NCBI GenBank assembly: GCA_022736715.1
Contig: DZDJ01000017.1
Coordinates: forward strand, 4,823 to 57,294
Direction of reading: 5' to 3'
Source: Edaphobacter aggregans
GTDB lineage: Bacteria > Acidobacteriota > Terriglobia > Terriglobales > Acidobacteriaceae
Length of the DNA stretch: 52,472 bases
Shown: positions 37,747 through 45,653 of the stretch, piece by piece
Layout of the letters: each line of letters opens with the position of its first letter
How positions within the stretch are numbered: position 1 is the first letter of the stretch
Made by a program: the position numbers and the translations under genes
Notes under the pieces: model-generated
Told to the model about the DNA's origin: nothing
Databases searched by the model: none
The model's input: the letters and a program-made list of their open reading frames with translations, nothing else

Positions 37747-38277
37747 ATGACGAAGCAACAGCCGGAGCCGTGGCTGCGTGGAACGCACGCGGGGGTGGAG
37801 GCGATTCAGCGGGCGGTGCTGCATGCGCTGGATTTGGCCGGGGAGGATCTGCGCCACTGGTGCGGCGGGCTTACGGACGAGGAACTGAATGCGCACCCGT
37901 ATGATCTGCCGCCGGTGGCCTTTCATGTCCGGCATATTGCGCGCAGCCTGGACCGGCTGTTGAGTTATGCAGAAGGGACGCAGTTGGATGTGACGCAGAT
38001 TGCTGCACTGAACCTGGAGATGAATCCCGGCGCAACGCAGATGACGCTGTTCGTGGAGATGGATGCGGCGCTGAAGGAGGCTGCTGCTCGGGTGCTGCGG
38101 TTTTCTGCGGAGAACTACAACAGCGTGCGCGGCGTGGGCAAAAAGCAGTTGCCCACCACGGTAGGCGGGCTGCTGGTGCACTGTGCTGACCACACGCAGC
38201 GGCATGTGGGGCAGGCAATTACCACGGCAAAAATCGTTGTGGCGATGCGGGCGCAGCAGGCATCAGGAGGCAGTTGA
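37747..38277 (+). CDS. DinB-family putative metal-dependent protein
   Basis: A 176-residue four-helix DinB-like protein. The three His positions typical of the fold's metal site are visible in FHVRHIARSLDRLL, HCADHT and QRHVGQ. Members include thiol transferases using bacillithiol or mycothiol. As bshA is only 2 kb away, a bacillithiol-linked role is tempting but unproven. The start is the ATG at 37747. The 3' end overlaps the opposing ribA gene by 15 bp. Confidence 0.82.
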   Translation: MTKQQPEPWLRGTHAGVEAIQRAVLHALDLAGEDLRHWCGGLTDEELNAHPYDLPPVAFHVRHIARSLDRLLSYAEGTQLDVTQIAALNLEMNPGATQMTLFVEMDAALKEAAARVLRFSAENYNSVRGVGKKQLPTTVGGLLVHCADHTQRHVGQAITTAKIVVAMRAQQASGGS

Positions 38278-38928
38278 TTTTTCTGCTTCTTCGCCGATGA
38301 GGTGGCCCATCTTGTCCCGTTTTACCTGGAGATATTTCTCAAACGTGGCTTCCGGTTTGATTTCGGCAGAGACGCGCTCGGCTACGCGGATGCCAGCGGC
38401 CTCCAGAGCCCCCACTTTTCCCGGATTGTTGGTGATGAGGCGCACGCTGGAGACGCCGAGCAGCTTCAGGATTTCGCCCGGCAGCTCAAAGGCACGGCAG
38501 TCGGCCTTGAAGCCAAGCTCTTCGTTGGCTTCCACGGTGTCGAAGCCCTGGTCCTGTAACTCATAGGCTTTCAGCTTTGCCATCAGACCAATGCCGCGGC
38601 CTTCCTGCTGCTCGTAGAGCAGAATGCCGGCGCCGGCTTCGGTAATCATGCGCAGGGCGAGCTCGAGTTGCTGGCGGCAGTCGCAGCGCAGCGAATGGAA
38701 GACATCTCCGGTGAGGCACTGGGAATGAATGCGAACCAGCGGAGGCGCGGTGCGAATGTCTCCCATGACGAGGACGACGGCGCCTTCAATGAGTTGCTGC
38801 GGGGCCGGGGCGCTGTGATTGCACGGTTCGGGACTGGCCACGACGCCTTCGAATCCGAGGAGGCGGAAATGCCCCCAGCGGGTAGGGAAGTCGGCGTCGG
38901 CCACCTTGCGTACACTTTCAAATGGCAT
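38263..38928 (-). CDS. ribA: GTP cyclohydrolase II
   Basis: A 221-residue enzyme for the first step of riboflavin synthesis. The three zinc cysteines are in CLTGDVFHSLRCDCRQQ, followed by the conserved YEQQEGRGIG, then GFDTVEANEELGF and the closing RLITNNPGKV. It stands alone, not fused to RibB and not beside other rib genes. A short N-terminal extension of about 25 residues precedes the usual core. It is convergent with the DinB gene. Confidence 0.95.
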   Translation of the reverse strand: MPFESVRKVADADFPTRWGHFRLLGFEGVVASPEPCNHSAPAPQQLIEGAVVLVMGDIRTAPPLVRIHSQCLTGDVFHSLRCDCRQQLELALRMITEAGAGILLYEQQEGRGIGLMAKLKAYELQDQGFDTVEANEELGFKADCRAFELPGEILKLLGVSSVRLITNNPGKVGALEAAGIRVAERVSAEIKPEATFEKYLQVKRDKMGHLIGEEAEKSTAS

Positions 38929-39008
38929 AGTGTGATTATACGATTTTGCCGGGGCTGGAGCGCAGGCTGGCTGCAGAGTGCGGCGGAAACGGCGTAGAGT
39001 TAGAGGCG

Positions 39009-40379
39009 ATGATCGAACCCAAACTGATCCTGATAACGCTGCTGGTCAAGCTGGGTGTGGCCGCAGCTTTTTCCAGCGCGCTGGCGCGGTCGCGCGTCTT
39101 CAAGGACCTGTTGCTGGCCAAACACCGCAGCCGTGGGCAACTGCTGGGGCTGCTGGCGTTTATCTGCATTCCACTGACGCTGGGAGTCTGGATTCGGGTG
39201 ATTGTCCCCAACTTTCTGGCAGCAGACATTGCCTTTGAAACGATCATCATCCTGGGGGTCCTTTTCGGGCCGTTTGCTTCCGGCATTGGAGCATTGGCGC
39301 TGTCATTGCCAGCCATGCTGCATCACCAGTACCTGACGCTGCCGGTGAACCTGGTGGTGGCGGCTGTGGCGGGCATGTATGGCACATTTGCGGACAAGGA
39401 AGAAGTGTGGTCGTTCACTCCGCTGATCGACCTCAGCATCTATCGCTGGATTCGGCGCAATTTGAAGCAACCACGCTTTGACCGGCAGATTGTGCTGCTG
39501 CTGTTGATTGTGGTCATGCAGGTGGGCACCGGCTGGCTGGCGGTTCTTTACCCGAAACGCTATTTTGCGTTGCACTCCAACATCTGGTCCGTGAGCCTGG
39601 CGATTTATGTGTGCGCGCCGATGGTGGTCGGCATTCCCATCAAGATATGGAATGCTATCCGCATTGAGCGCAAGCTGGAAGAGCAGGAGCGCCTGCTGCT
39701 GGGGGCGCGGCTGGATGCGCTGCAGCGGCAGATCAATCCGCACTTCTTGTTCAACACGCTGAACTCCATTGCATCGCTGGTGCGCTTTAAACCGGAACTG
39801 GCGCGTGTGATGATCGTGAAGCTGGCGAATATTCTGCGTGTGCTGCTGAAGGACCGGGAGGCGTTTGTTCCGTTCCGTGAAGAGATCGGCTTTACAGACG
39901 ACTATCTCGACATTGAAGTGGTGCGCTTTGGCGCGGAAAAGCTGCAGGTGGTGAAAGAGATGGAGCCGGAGACGCTGGACATCATCGTTCCCAGCATGCT
40001 GCTGCAGCCATTGATTGAGAACAGCATCAAGCATGGACTGGAGCCGCGCATCAGCGGTGGAACCATTACGCTGCGCAGCCGCGTGCTGGATGACAAGCTG
40101 GTGGTGGAAGTGGAAGATGATGGCGTGGGTATGCCACCGGAAAAGGATGTACCTTCGCCGGTCAGCGGACTGGTGCGACCGGGCACAGGCATTGGCATGC
40201 GCAATGTGCGCGAGCGGCTTGCCGTGTTGTATGGCGATGCGGCGCGGATGGAGGTAGTCAGCCGGCCGGGGCGGGGAACGCGCATTACGCTGGTGATGCC
40301 GGTGCTGCAAACATCAGGTGATCTGCCGTGGCCGCAGAAGGGCAATGGCGAGGCAGCGGAACGGCAGATTCAGCTCTGA
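39009..40379 (+). CDS. LytS-type membrane sensor histidine kinase
   Basis: A 456-residue kinase. Residues 1-215 hold about six hydrophobic helices of the 5TM-LYT type, with a long cytosolic loop. The His_kinase (PF06580) domain shows the phospho-acceptor in INPHFLFNTLNSI near residue 248, then the N-box LIENSIKHGLEP and the G-box DDGVGMPP and GTGIGMRNVRERL. Such kinases normally work with LytTR response regulators, but none lies beside it here. The ATG at 39009 follows AGAGG and begins at the first membrane helix; the frame is open further upstream without family likeness. Confidence 0.9.
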   Translation: MIEPKLILITLLVKLGVAAAFSSALARSRVFKDLLLAKHRSRGQLLGLLAFICIPLTLGVWIRVIVPNFLAADIAFETIIILGVLFGPFASGIGALALSLPAMLHHQYLTLPVNLVVAAVAGMYGTFADKEEVWSFTPLIDLSIYRWIRRNLKQPRFDRQIVLLLLIVVMQVGTGWLAVLYPKRYFALHSNIWSVSLAIYVCAPMVVGIPIKIWNAIRIERKLEEQERLLLGARLDALQRQINPHFLFNTLNSIASLVRFKPELARVMIVKLANILRVLLKDREAFVPFREEIGFTDDYLDIEVVRFGAEKLQVVKEMEPETLDIIVPSMLLQPLIENSIKHGLEPRISGGTITLRSRVLDDKLVVEVEDDGVGMPPEKDVPSPVSGLVRPGTGIGMRNVRERLAVLYGDAARMEVVSRPGRGTRITLVMPVLQTSGDLPWPQKGNGEAAERQIQL

Positions 40380-40382
40380 GGT

Positions 40383-41534
40383 TTACAGTGGAGTCTTGCT
40401 TTCACGTTCGATGATGCGCTGGTAGTAGTTTTCGTAAAGAGGAATGATGCGCGTGGCGCAGAAGCGGTCCTGCGCGGTTTTGCGCGCAGCGCGGGACATT
40501 TCACCCAGGCGGTCTTCATCCTCAAAGAGAGCAACAGCGGCTCTGGTCATGGCCTCTACATCGCCAACGTCAAAGAGCAATCCATTGTGGCCGTCAGAGA
40601 TCAGCTCTGGCACGCCGCCCACACGTGTGCCGATAGTGGGAACTTCGCAGGCCATGGCCTCCAGCGCAGCAAGGCCGAAGGACTCCATTTCGCTGGGCAT
40701 CAGCATGAGATCAGCCAGCGGCAGCAACTCATTGACGTTTTCCTGCTTGCCGAGGAAGTGGATGCGGTCTTGCACGCCATTTTTGATGGCCAGCCATTCC
40801 GCAGCAGAACGCTCTGGTCCGTCGCCAATGAGCATCAGTCGCGATGGCACCTGCCGGGCGACGCGGGCAAAGACTTCGATGACATCCAGAACGCGCTTGA
40901 CGGGGCGAAAGTTGGAGAGATGCACCAGCAAACGCTCGTGCTTTTCCGCGTATTGCTGGCGCGTGCTTTCCACGGCGTCTGCTTTGCGGCAGTAGAAGTC
41001 GCAGTTGACGAAGTTGCGAATGACCTCGATTTCGCGCGTGATGCCGAAGGCTTCCTGCGTGCGCTTCTTCAGATATTCCGAGATGGAGGTGACGCCATCG
41101 CTCTGTTCGATGGAAAAGCGCGTGATGGGAAGATAGGAGCGGTCCAGCCCGACCAGCGTAATGTCTGTGCCATGCAGTGTGGTGACAAATGGCAGATGGC
41201 GTCCGCGAGAGGCCAGCATCTGCCGTGCCAGCAGAGCGCTGACGGAGTGCGGAATGGCGTAGTGCACATGCAGGAGGTCGAGATTGTAGAACTCGGCCAC
41301 CTCGGACATGCGCGTAGCCAGCGCCAGATCGTAGGGCGGATATTCGAAGAGCGGATAATTGGAGACCGGCACCTCATGGTAGTGAATGTGTGCTTCGCGT
41401 CCGGTGAGGCGGAATGGCTGGGAGTAGGTGATGAAGTGGATGTCATGCCCGCGTGCTGCCAGTTCAATGCCAAGCTCGGTTGCAACGACGCCGCTGCCGC
41501 CGTAGGTGGGATAGCAGGTGATGCCAATCTTCAT
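40383..41534 (-). CDS. bshA: N-acetyl-alpha-D-glucosaminyl L-malate synthase (bacillithiol step 1)
   Basis: A 383-residue GT4 glycosyltransferase with the BshA opening ITCYPTYGGSGVVATELG, HVHYAIPHSVSA, the acceptor-site TTLHGTDITLVG, and the donor-site SEMESFGLAALEAMACE. It joins UDP-GlcNAc to malate. The stop is three bases from the opposing histidine kinase stop. A ChbG/HpnK-type deacetylase gene lies 22 bp upstream on the same strand, an unusual partner since bacillithiol normally uses the LmbE-type BshB for the next step. Confidence 0.93.
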   Translation of the reverse strand: MKIGITCYPTYGGSGVVATELGIELAARGHDIHFITYSQPFRLTGREAHIHYHEVPVSNYPLFEYPPYDLALATRMSEVAEFYNLDLLHVHYAIPHSVSALLARQMLASRGRHLPFVTTLHGTDITLVGLDRSYLPITRFSIEQSDGVTSISEYLKKRTQEAFGITREIEVIRNFVNCDFYCRKADAVESTRQQYAEKHERLLVHLSNFRPVKRVLDVIEVFARVARQVPSRLMLIGDGPERSAAEWLAIKNGVQDRIHFLGKQENVNELLPLADLMLMPSEMESFGLAALEAMACEVPTIGTRVGGVPELISDGHNGLLFDVGDVEAMTRAAVALFEDEDRLGEMSRAARKTAQDRFCATRIIPLYENYYQRIIERESKTPL

Positions 41535-41556
41535 GGACTGCCTTTCTGTCTCTGCG

Positions 41557-42408
41557 TTAAAGCTTGCCGTAGTGGATTCGATGCACGCCGGGCAGCATTG
41601 GCACCACTTTCTTTAAAGCGTGCAGTTCCACTTCGCGCGAAGCGGTGAGCCGTGTTCTCACCTGTTGCAGGGCTGCGTCATTGTACGCTGGATGACAAAC
41701 CAGCTCCCATGTGCCATCGGGCATGGCGTTCAGAATCGCCGCAAGTCCTTCGGCAGTCATGCTGCCGGTGGCCAGCACGGCCAATGCGCCGTCGGTGGTT
41801 TGCAGACCTGCGCGGGCCACTTCCCGCAGAAAAGTTTCGCGCTGTGTGCCGACGGCCTTCACTTCCAGTCGCCGCAGCAGAGCTGCGCCTGTGGTGGCCT
41901 GCAGGCTCCACTCCGGCTCATAGGGATTGCGAATGGCGCGAATGCCGCAGGCCCGCGCCGCCCGCAGAACTGGCCGCAGCACGGCAGGGAAGCAGTGGAG
42001 GTGCTTATGCGTATCAACATGCGTGACGTGCACACCGGCCTGCTGCAATTTGTGGATCTGCGCTGTGGCTTCGCGCTCGACCTCCGCTGGACGTATGCGC
42101 CCAAGATAAAGATCGCGCAGGAACGTACCTGGCTTGCGATGTAGGGAATCATCGGCCTGCGCAGCATTGGCAACCAGCGAGCGCACGTCGTGGATTTCGC
42201 TGACCGGAGCTCCGTCGACCAGCACGATGTGACAGCCAACGCCAGGCGCAGGTGTACGAGCGGCGTATTCGGCTGCTTCGGCAAAATGCTGTGCATTGGC
42301 CATCAGCGTGGCAGAGGTGAGCGCACCTGCCTGATGCAACTCGGCAATTGCCTGATTTACACCGGGCGTCAGCCCGTAGTCATCTGCATTGATGATGAGT
42401 CTTTTCAC
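41557..42408 (-). CDS. ChbG/HpnK (YdjC) family carbohydrate deacetylase
   Basis: A 283-residue metal-dependent deacetylase: IINADDYGLTPGVNQAI with the metal Asp pair, GCHIVLVDG, and HVDTHKHLH with further ligands. Known members remove N-acetyl groups from chitobiose (ChbG) or act in hopanoid synthesis (HpnK). No hopanoid genes are present here, while bshA follows 22 bp downstream. The GTG at 42408 is used because the fold starts there; the 28 codons before it look like non-coding sequence. Confidence 0.85.
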   Translation of the reverse strand: MKRLIINADDYGLTPGVNQAIAELHQAGALTSATLMANAQHFAEAAEYAARTPAPGVGCHIVLVDGAPVSEIHDVRSLVANAAQADDSLHRKPGTFLRDLYLGRIRPAEVEREATAQIHKLQQAGVHVTHVDTHKHLHCFPAVLRPVLRAARACGIRAIRNPYEPEWSLQATTGAALLRRLEVKAVGTQRETFLREVARAGLQTTDGALAVLATGSMTAEGLAAILNAMPDGTWELVCHPAYNDAALQQVRTRLTASREVELHALKKVVPMLPGVHRIHYGKL

Positions 42409-42518
42409 AAGGCTAAGTCTATCAATCAGCACCGGCAATGTGTTTTGCCCCGGAAATGCACAGATGCGCGTTGCGCATGTAGGCCAACTCAAATAAACTT
42501 GTACCTGGCTGTCGTGAT

Positions 42519-42595
<77 letters not shown>

Positions 42596-42925
42596 TATAA
42601 ATCGACGCTGCTTGCAACAGTAGCTAAGCAACACACAGCCCAATAGTTGACCACAATGTCAGCAGCCGATAGCGCCAAAGAGTTGCGTCACTTACAGCCG
42701 CCGGGCAACTGGAAAACCGCTATAGTAGTGTCGAATCTGTTCTGTTGGTGGTGTGGGAGTTGGTGGGTTGATCCAGGCATGGGACACTGCCGAATCAATG
42801 TCAACCAGTAACCTTCCAGCGCTGAAGCTGAAATCGAATGTGCGAAAAATTCTGGACAATACCCTGAATCGCGTCACACACGCCTGCCGAAAACTCACAG
42901 TCTGAGTGCGTTGGGAACTTGATTC
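42596..42925. other. 330-bp non-coding stretch after tRNA-Val
   Basis: No gene that can be supported. Short open frames on both strands (up to 68 codons) lack ribosome-binding sites and family likeness. It may be an eroded junction between the tRNA and the accessory operon. Confidence 0.5.
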
Positions 42926-43996
42926 TCAGCGGGCGGGGGGCGCAGCCGCCCCCAGGTTTGGACGCAGGTCCTTCGCATTCTGATTCATGTACGGGGCCAG
43001 ATCCTCATACTGATCTGTGGCGATAAAGTTCACACCTGCTGCGACCGCTGCCTTCCATCTTAGTGCGGCCGCTTCCAGCGAACCGAAGTTGTAGTATTGC
43101 CCCCATCCCTGGTCCTCCACGGAAGTGAAGCCGTCAAGTGTGTAAAAGCGTATCCAATAGCCTAGCTTATGAGCATGATCGACGAGGCTTCTGAGGCGCG
43201 CGTCGTCTGCCTGCGTCCAGTTCCCGGCGTGATTCTGTCCTCCCTCTTCCACGGGATACCATGAACTGTTTACCCAACGTCGATAGTTTGTAGGCCGCTC
43301 ATGGAGCAACTCCTCCGGTGAAGCTACTACGGCCCAATGCATCTGTTGCCGCATCGACATTCCCCTGGGGGGCAGGGGATTGTGCGCGGAACCGAAGACG
43401 CGGAGTCGAGCACCGACCGGCACTTGATCGTAGAACACACGTTGTTGCTCGTCAGAGTCTTCGGTAATTGCCAGGATGGGCTTTCGCTGAATCGGAGACA
43501 AATGATCAGGATTATTTGTCTTGACTGCAGTGGAAAGCCACGGCTCATATTCGCCCAAGAGCTGCCAGACGGCATTCAGAATTGCCGGTTGGTTGTCCTT
43601 GAAATCGAAGTGCAGGACGATGAGCGGCCAATCTTTTTGATGGTTCTGTGCAATTGCCTTTTCGATGACTGGCCTCAGCTGCTCAAAAAAATAGTCGTGC
43701 AAGGTTGGCTCTGCACCGGTGGGGTTGGGCGTATGCGAGACAACGACGCGGCCCTTACCCGTCACTGGGTCAACATACCAAGCCAAATCCTGCTCGATGG
43801 AGACCGGAAAACCAGAGCGCAGCGCCCGTCCAATGCGGTCGTTCCAGCGGCCGTCGTACGGATAACAATTATGTGCATCCAGCATTGGGCGGTTATGGTT
43901 TACAAAATTCAGATCAGGCACTTGCGCGGATGCCATCGATAGATTGGACGCCAAGATCATCCCTGTAAAGAACGAGGCAAACGTTTTGAGCATCAT
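42926..43996 (-). CDS. exported PLC-like/GDPD-superfamily phosphodiesterase
   Basis: A 356-residue exported protein. The leader ends near residue 25. A TIM-barrel-like chain resembles the PI-PLC/glycerophosphodiesterase superfamily: LDAHNCYPYDGRW with a candidate catalytic His near residue 41, IEQDLAW with acidic metal ligands, a later VVVSHTPNPTG with a second His, and a late IRFYTLDGF and FIATDQYEDL. It should split a phosphodiester such as a glycerophospho- or inositol-phosphate compound (inference). The ATG at 43996 is preferred since GAAGGG lies eight bases before it. It is the last gene of the receptor-PHP-PLC operon, 113 bp after the PHP gene. Confidence 0.75.
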   Translation of the reverse strand: MMLKTFASFFTGMILASNLSMASAQVPDLNFVNHNRPMLDAHNCYPYDGRWNDRIGRALRSGFPVSIEQDLAWYVDPVTGKGRVVVSHTPNPTGAEPTLHDYFFEQLRPVIEKAIAQNHQKDWPLIVLHFDFKDNQPAILNAVWQLLGEYEPWLSTAVKTNNPDHLSPIQRKPILAITEDSDEQQRVFYDQVPVGARLRVFGSAHNPLPPRGMSMRQQMHWAVVASPEELLHERPTNYRRWVNSSWYPVEEGGQNHAGNWTQADDARLRSLVDHAHKLGYWIRFYTLDGFTSVEDQGWGQYYNFGSLEAAALRWKAAVAAGVNFIATDQYEDLAPYMNQNAKDLRPNLGAAAPPAR

Positions 43997-44109
43997 GGTA
44001 TTGACCCTTCTCTGACATCGGCTGGAGATAGAATACATACGTTCTTCGAAGCAATTCTGGCGACGAGTAATCATTCCGATACTGGCTGGTTGTCCGAAAC
44101 ATTTCTCTA

Positions 44110-45579
44110 CTAGCGCGCGGGAAAGTTGATATAGATGGGATTGCCGATCAGGATGAGCGTGCCGTGACCGTCGCGGACCTCGGGCCGTAACCAGTGGCGT
44201 CCGTAGCTGGCCGTCCAATGCGCATGCAGGGTTTCATCGTTGCTTGAGATTTGCAGTGGTGCTAATGCCGGAGATTCATGTCCATCCACCAGCAGATGAA
44301 GCTGATTGCCTGCGCAGGCTACAACATGGGCGTCCAACTGGACTGACGCGGCATTGGAAGCAGCGAGGTCTTCGCCCATCCTTGCGTGGCGTGAGCCGAT
44401 GGTGGCATCCAGGTCGAGCAGTTTGTCGTGCGATGAGGTGAGATCGATGAAGACGCGGCCATTACGGATGCCGTCGAGAATGGCGGACACGGAGAGTTCA
44501 TCTGCTTCAACGACGGTCGTGGGCCTGCCAATAGCGCCGGGCTGGCCTGGAGGCGTCAGGGCGTCGTGATTGTCGCTGCCACCTATAGCGGTGAGGCGAT
44601 GGCCGGCTGCAATCGCGTGTTCCCAGAAATCCGCGCTCGAAAGCATGATGACGCCCCCGTTGATTACCTCGACAGCGGTGAAAAGACTCAGGTCGACTGG
44701 GGTAGAGTACGTCCACCCACAGCCCATGCAGCGCTCACCACTGGGCGCGTCGGCATGGTTGATGGAGGCGATGGCTCCTTTGGAGCGGACGTCCCGGAGG
44801 ATTGCGTCGATGTCGAGTCCATCGTGATCTACGGCGCGATAGTCAATGAACTGGGTAGTGCCGAAGACGTTGAAATGTCCCCAGAAGGTCGTTACTTCAC
44901 GAGCAGGAATGAGGAGCACTTTGTCGAAGTAGGGCTGTAGTTCGCGCATGGCATCGAACTGCGAAACAGTGTTGTGATCGGAGATGGCGATGAAGTCCAG
45001 GTTGCGCGAGGCAGCGGCCTGGAGGGTGAGAAAGACAGGGCATGGAACGCGGTGGCCAGCTTGGCTCGTACAGCTACCGTCGCTGTGCGCGGTATGCATG
45101 TGCAGGTCGCCACGATACCAACGAGAACCAGTGGCGAGCGGTCTGGACGCGAAGCTGTGGTCCTCCGCGGGAGGGTTGAAGCGAATCTCTGCACGGTAAT
45201 GAGAGATAACGCCGGCACGAATATTGGGTACGGAGAGGAGCAGCTTCCAGCGGCCAGACGGGATTTCACCAGGAAGATACGATGGCGTGGCATCCGTTTC
45301 GCTGAGGGTGAAGTGGTTCTTGTTGCCGCCGCTGGCGCCGCGAAAGCGATAGGGATCAGCGATGCCCAGATCGAGTGCTGTGTGCTGCTCATGGCCAGTG
45401 TAACTGAAGTCGACGCTGAGGCGATGCACGTTGTCGGGGACCGGGAAGGGAACTTCGATGTAGGTCTTGTTCTGCGCGCTGGTCACCGTGCCTTCGAGAA
45501 CCAGAGAAGGAGGAGTGGACTGAGCGCTGAGGACGGGCCCGAGGATGAGCCACGTGAGCAACCATACGTAGAACTTCAT
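44110..45579 (-). CDS. exported CehA/McbA-type PHP-domain metallohydrolase
   Basis: A 489-residue exported enzyme. Signal peptide about 1-20; a beta-sandwich-like N-terminal domain (about 25-145); then a PHP domain with the four metal motifs DLHMHTAHSDG, ISDHNT, SINHADAPSG and GGSDNHD; and a C-terminal beta domain. PHP enzymes hydrolyse phosphoesters, and CehA/McbA relatives can act on carbamates. The ATG at 45579 has AGAGGA upstream. The gene begins 74 bp after the TonB receptor stop on the same strand, and ends 113 bp before the PLC-like gene. Confidence 0.85.
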   Translation of the reverse strand: MKFYVWLLTWLILGPVLSAQSTPPSLVLEGTVTSAQNKTYIEVPFPVPDNVHRLSVDFSYTGHEQHTALDLGIADPYRFRGASGGNKNHFTLSETDATPSYLPGEIPSGRWKLLLSVPNIRAGVISHYRAEIRFNPPAEDHSFASRPLATGSRWYRGDLHMHTAHSDGSCTSQAGHRVPCPVFLTLQAAASRNLDFIAISDHNTVSQFDAMRELQPYFDKVLLIPAREVTTFWGHFNVFGTTQFIDYRAVDHDGLDIDAILRDVRSKGAIASINHADAPSGERCMGCGWTYSTPVDLSLFTAVEVINGGVIMLSSADFWEHAIAAGHRLTAIGGSDNHDALTPPGQPGAIGRPTTVVEADELSVSAILDGIRNGRVFIDLTSSHDKLLDLDATIGSRHARMGEDLAASNAASVQLDAHVVACAGNQLHLLVDGHESPALAPLQISSNDETLHAHWTASYGRHWLRPEVRDGHGTLILIGNPIYINFPAR

Positions 45580-45653
45580 TGAAGGGGTCCTCTTGAAAGA
45601 GAGTGGCCCGGAAGACGCTGTGGAGCTTCTTCCGGGCTGCTGGTTGGCCTTCG

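Noticed and set aside
42740-42880. Plus-strand peptide with IQAWDTA, reminiscent of a phage terminase nuclease motif, just after tRNA-Val
   Set aside because: Only seven residues match by eye, the flanks are Gly/Val-rich or unlike terminases, and no other phage sequence is present. A profile search of the translated stretch would settle it.
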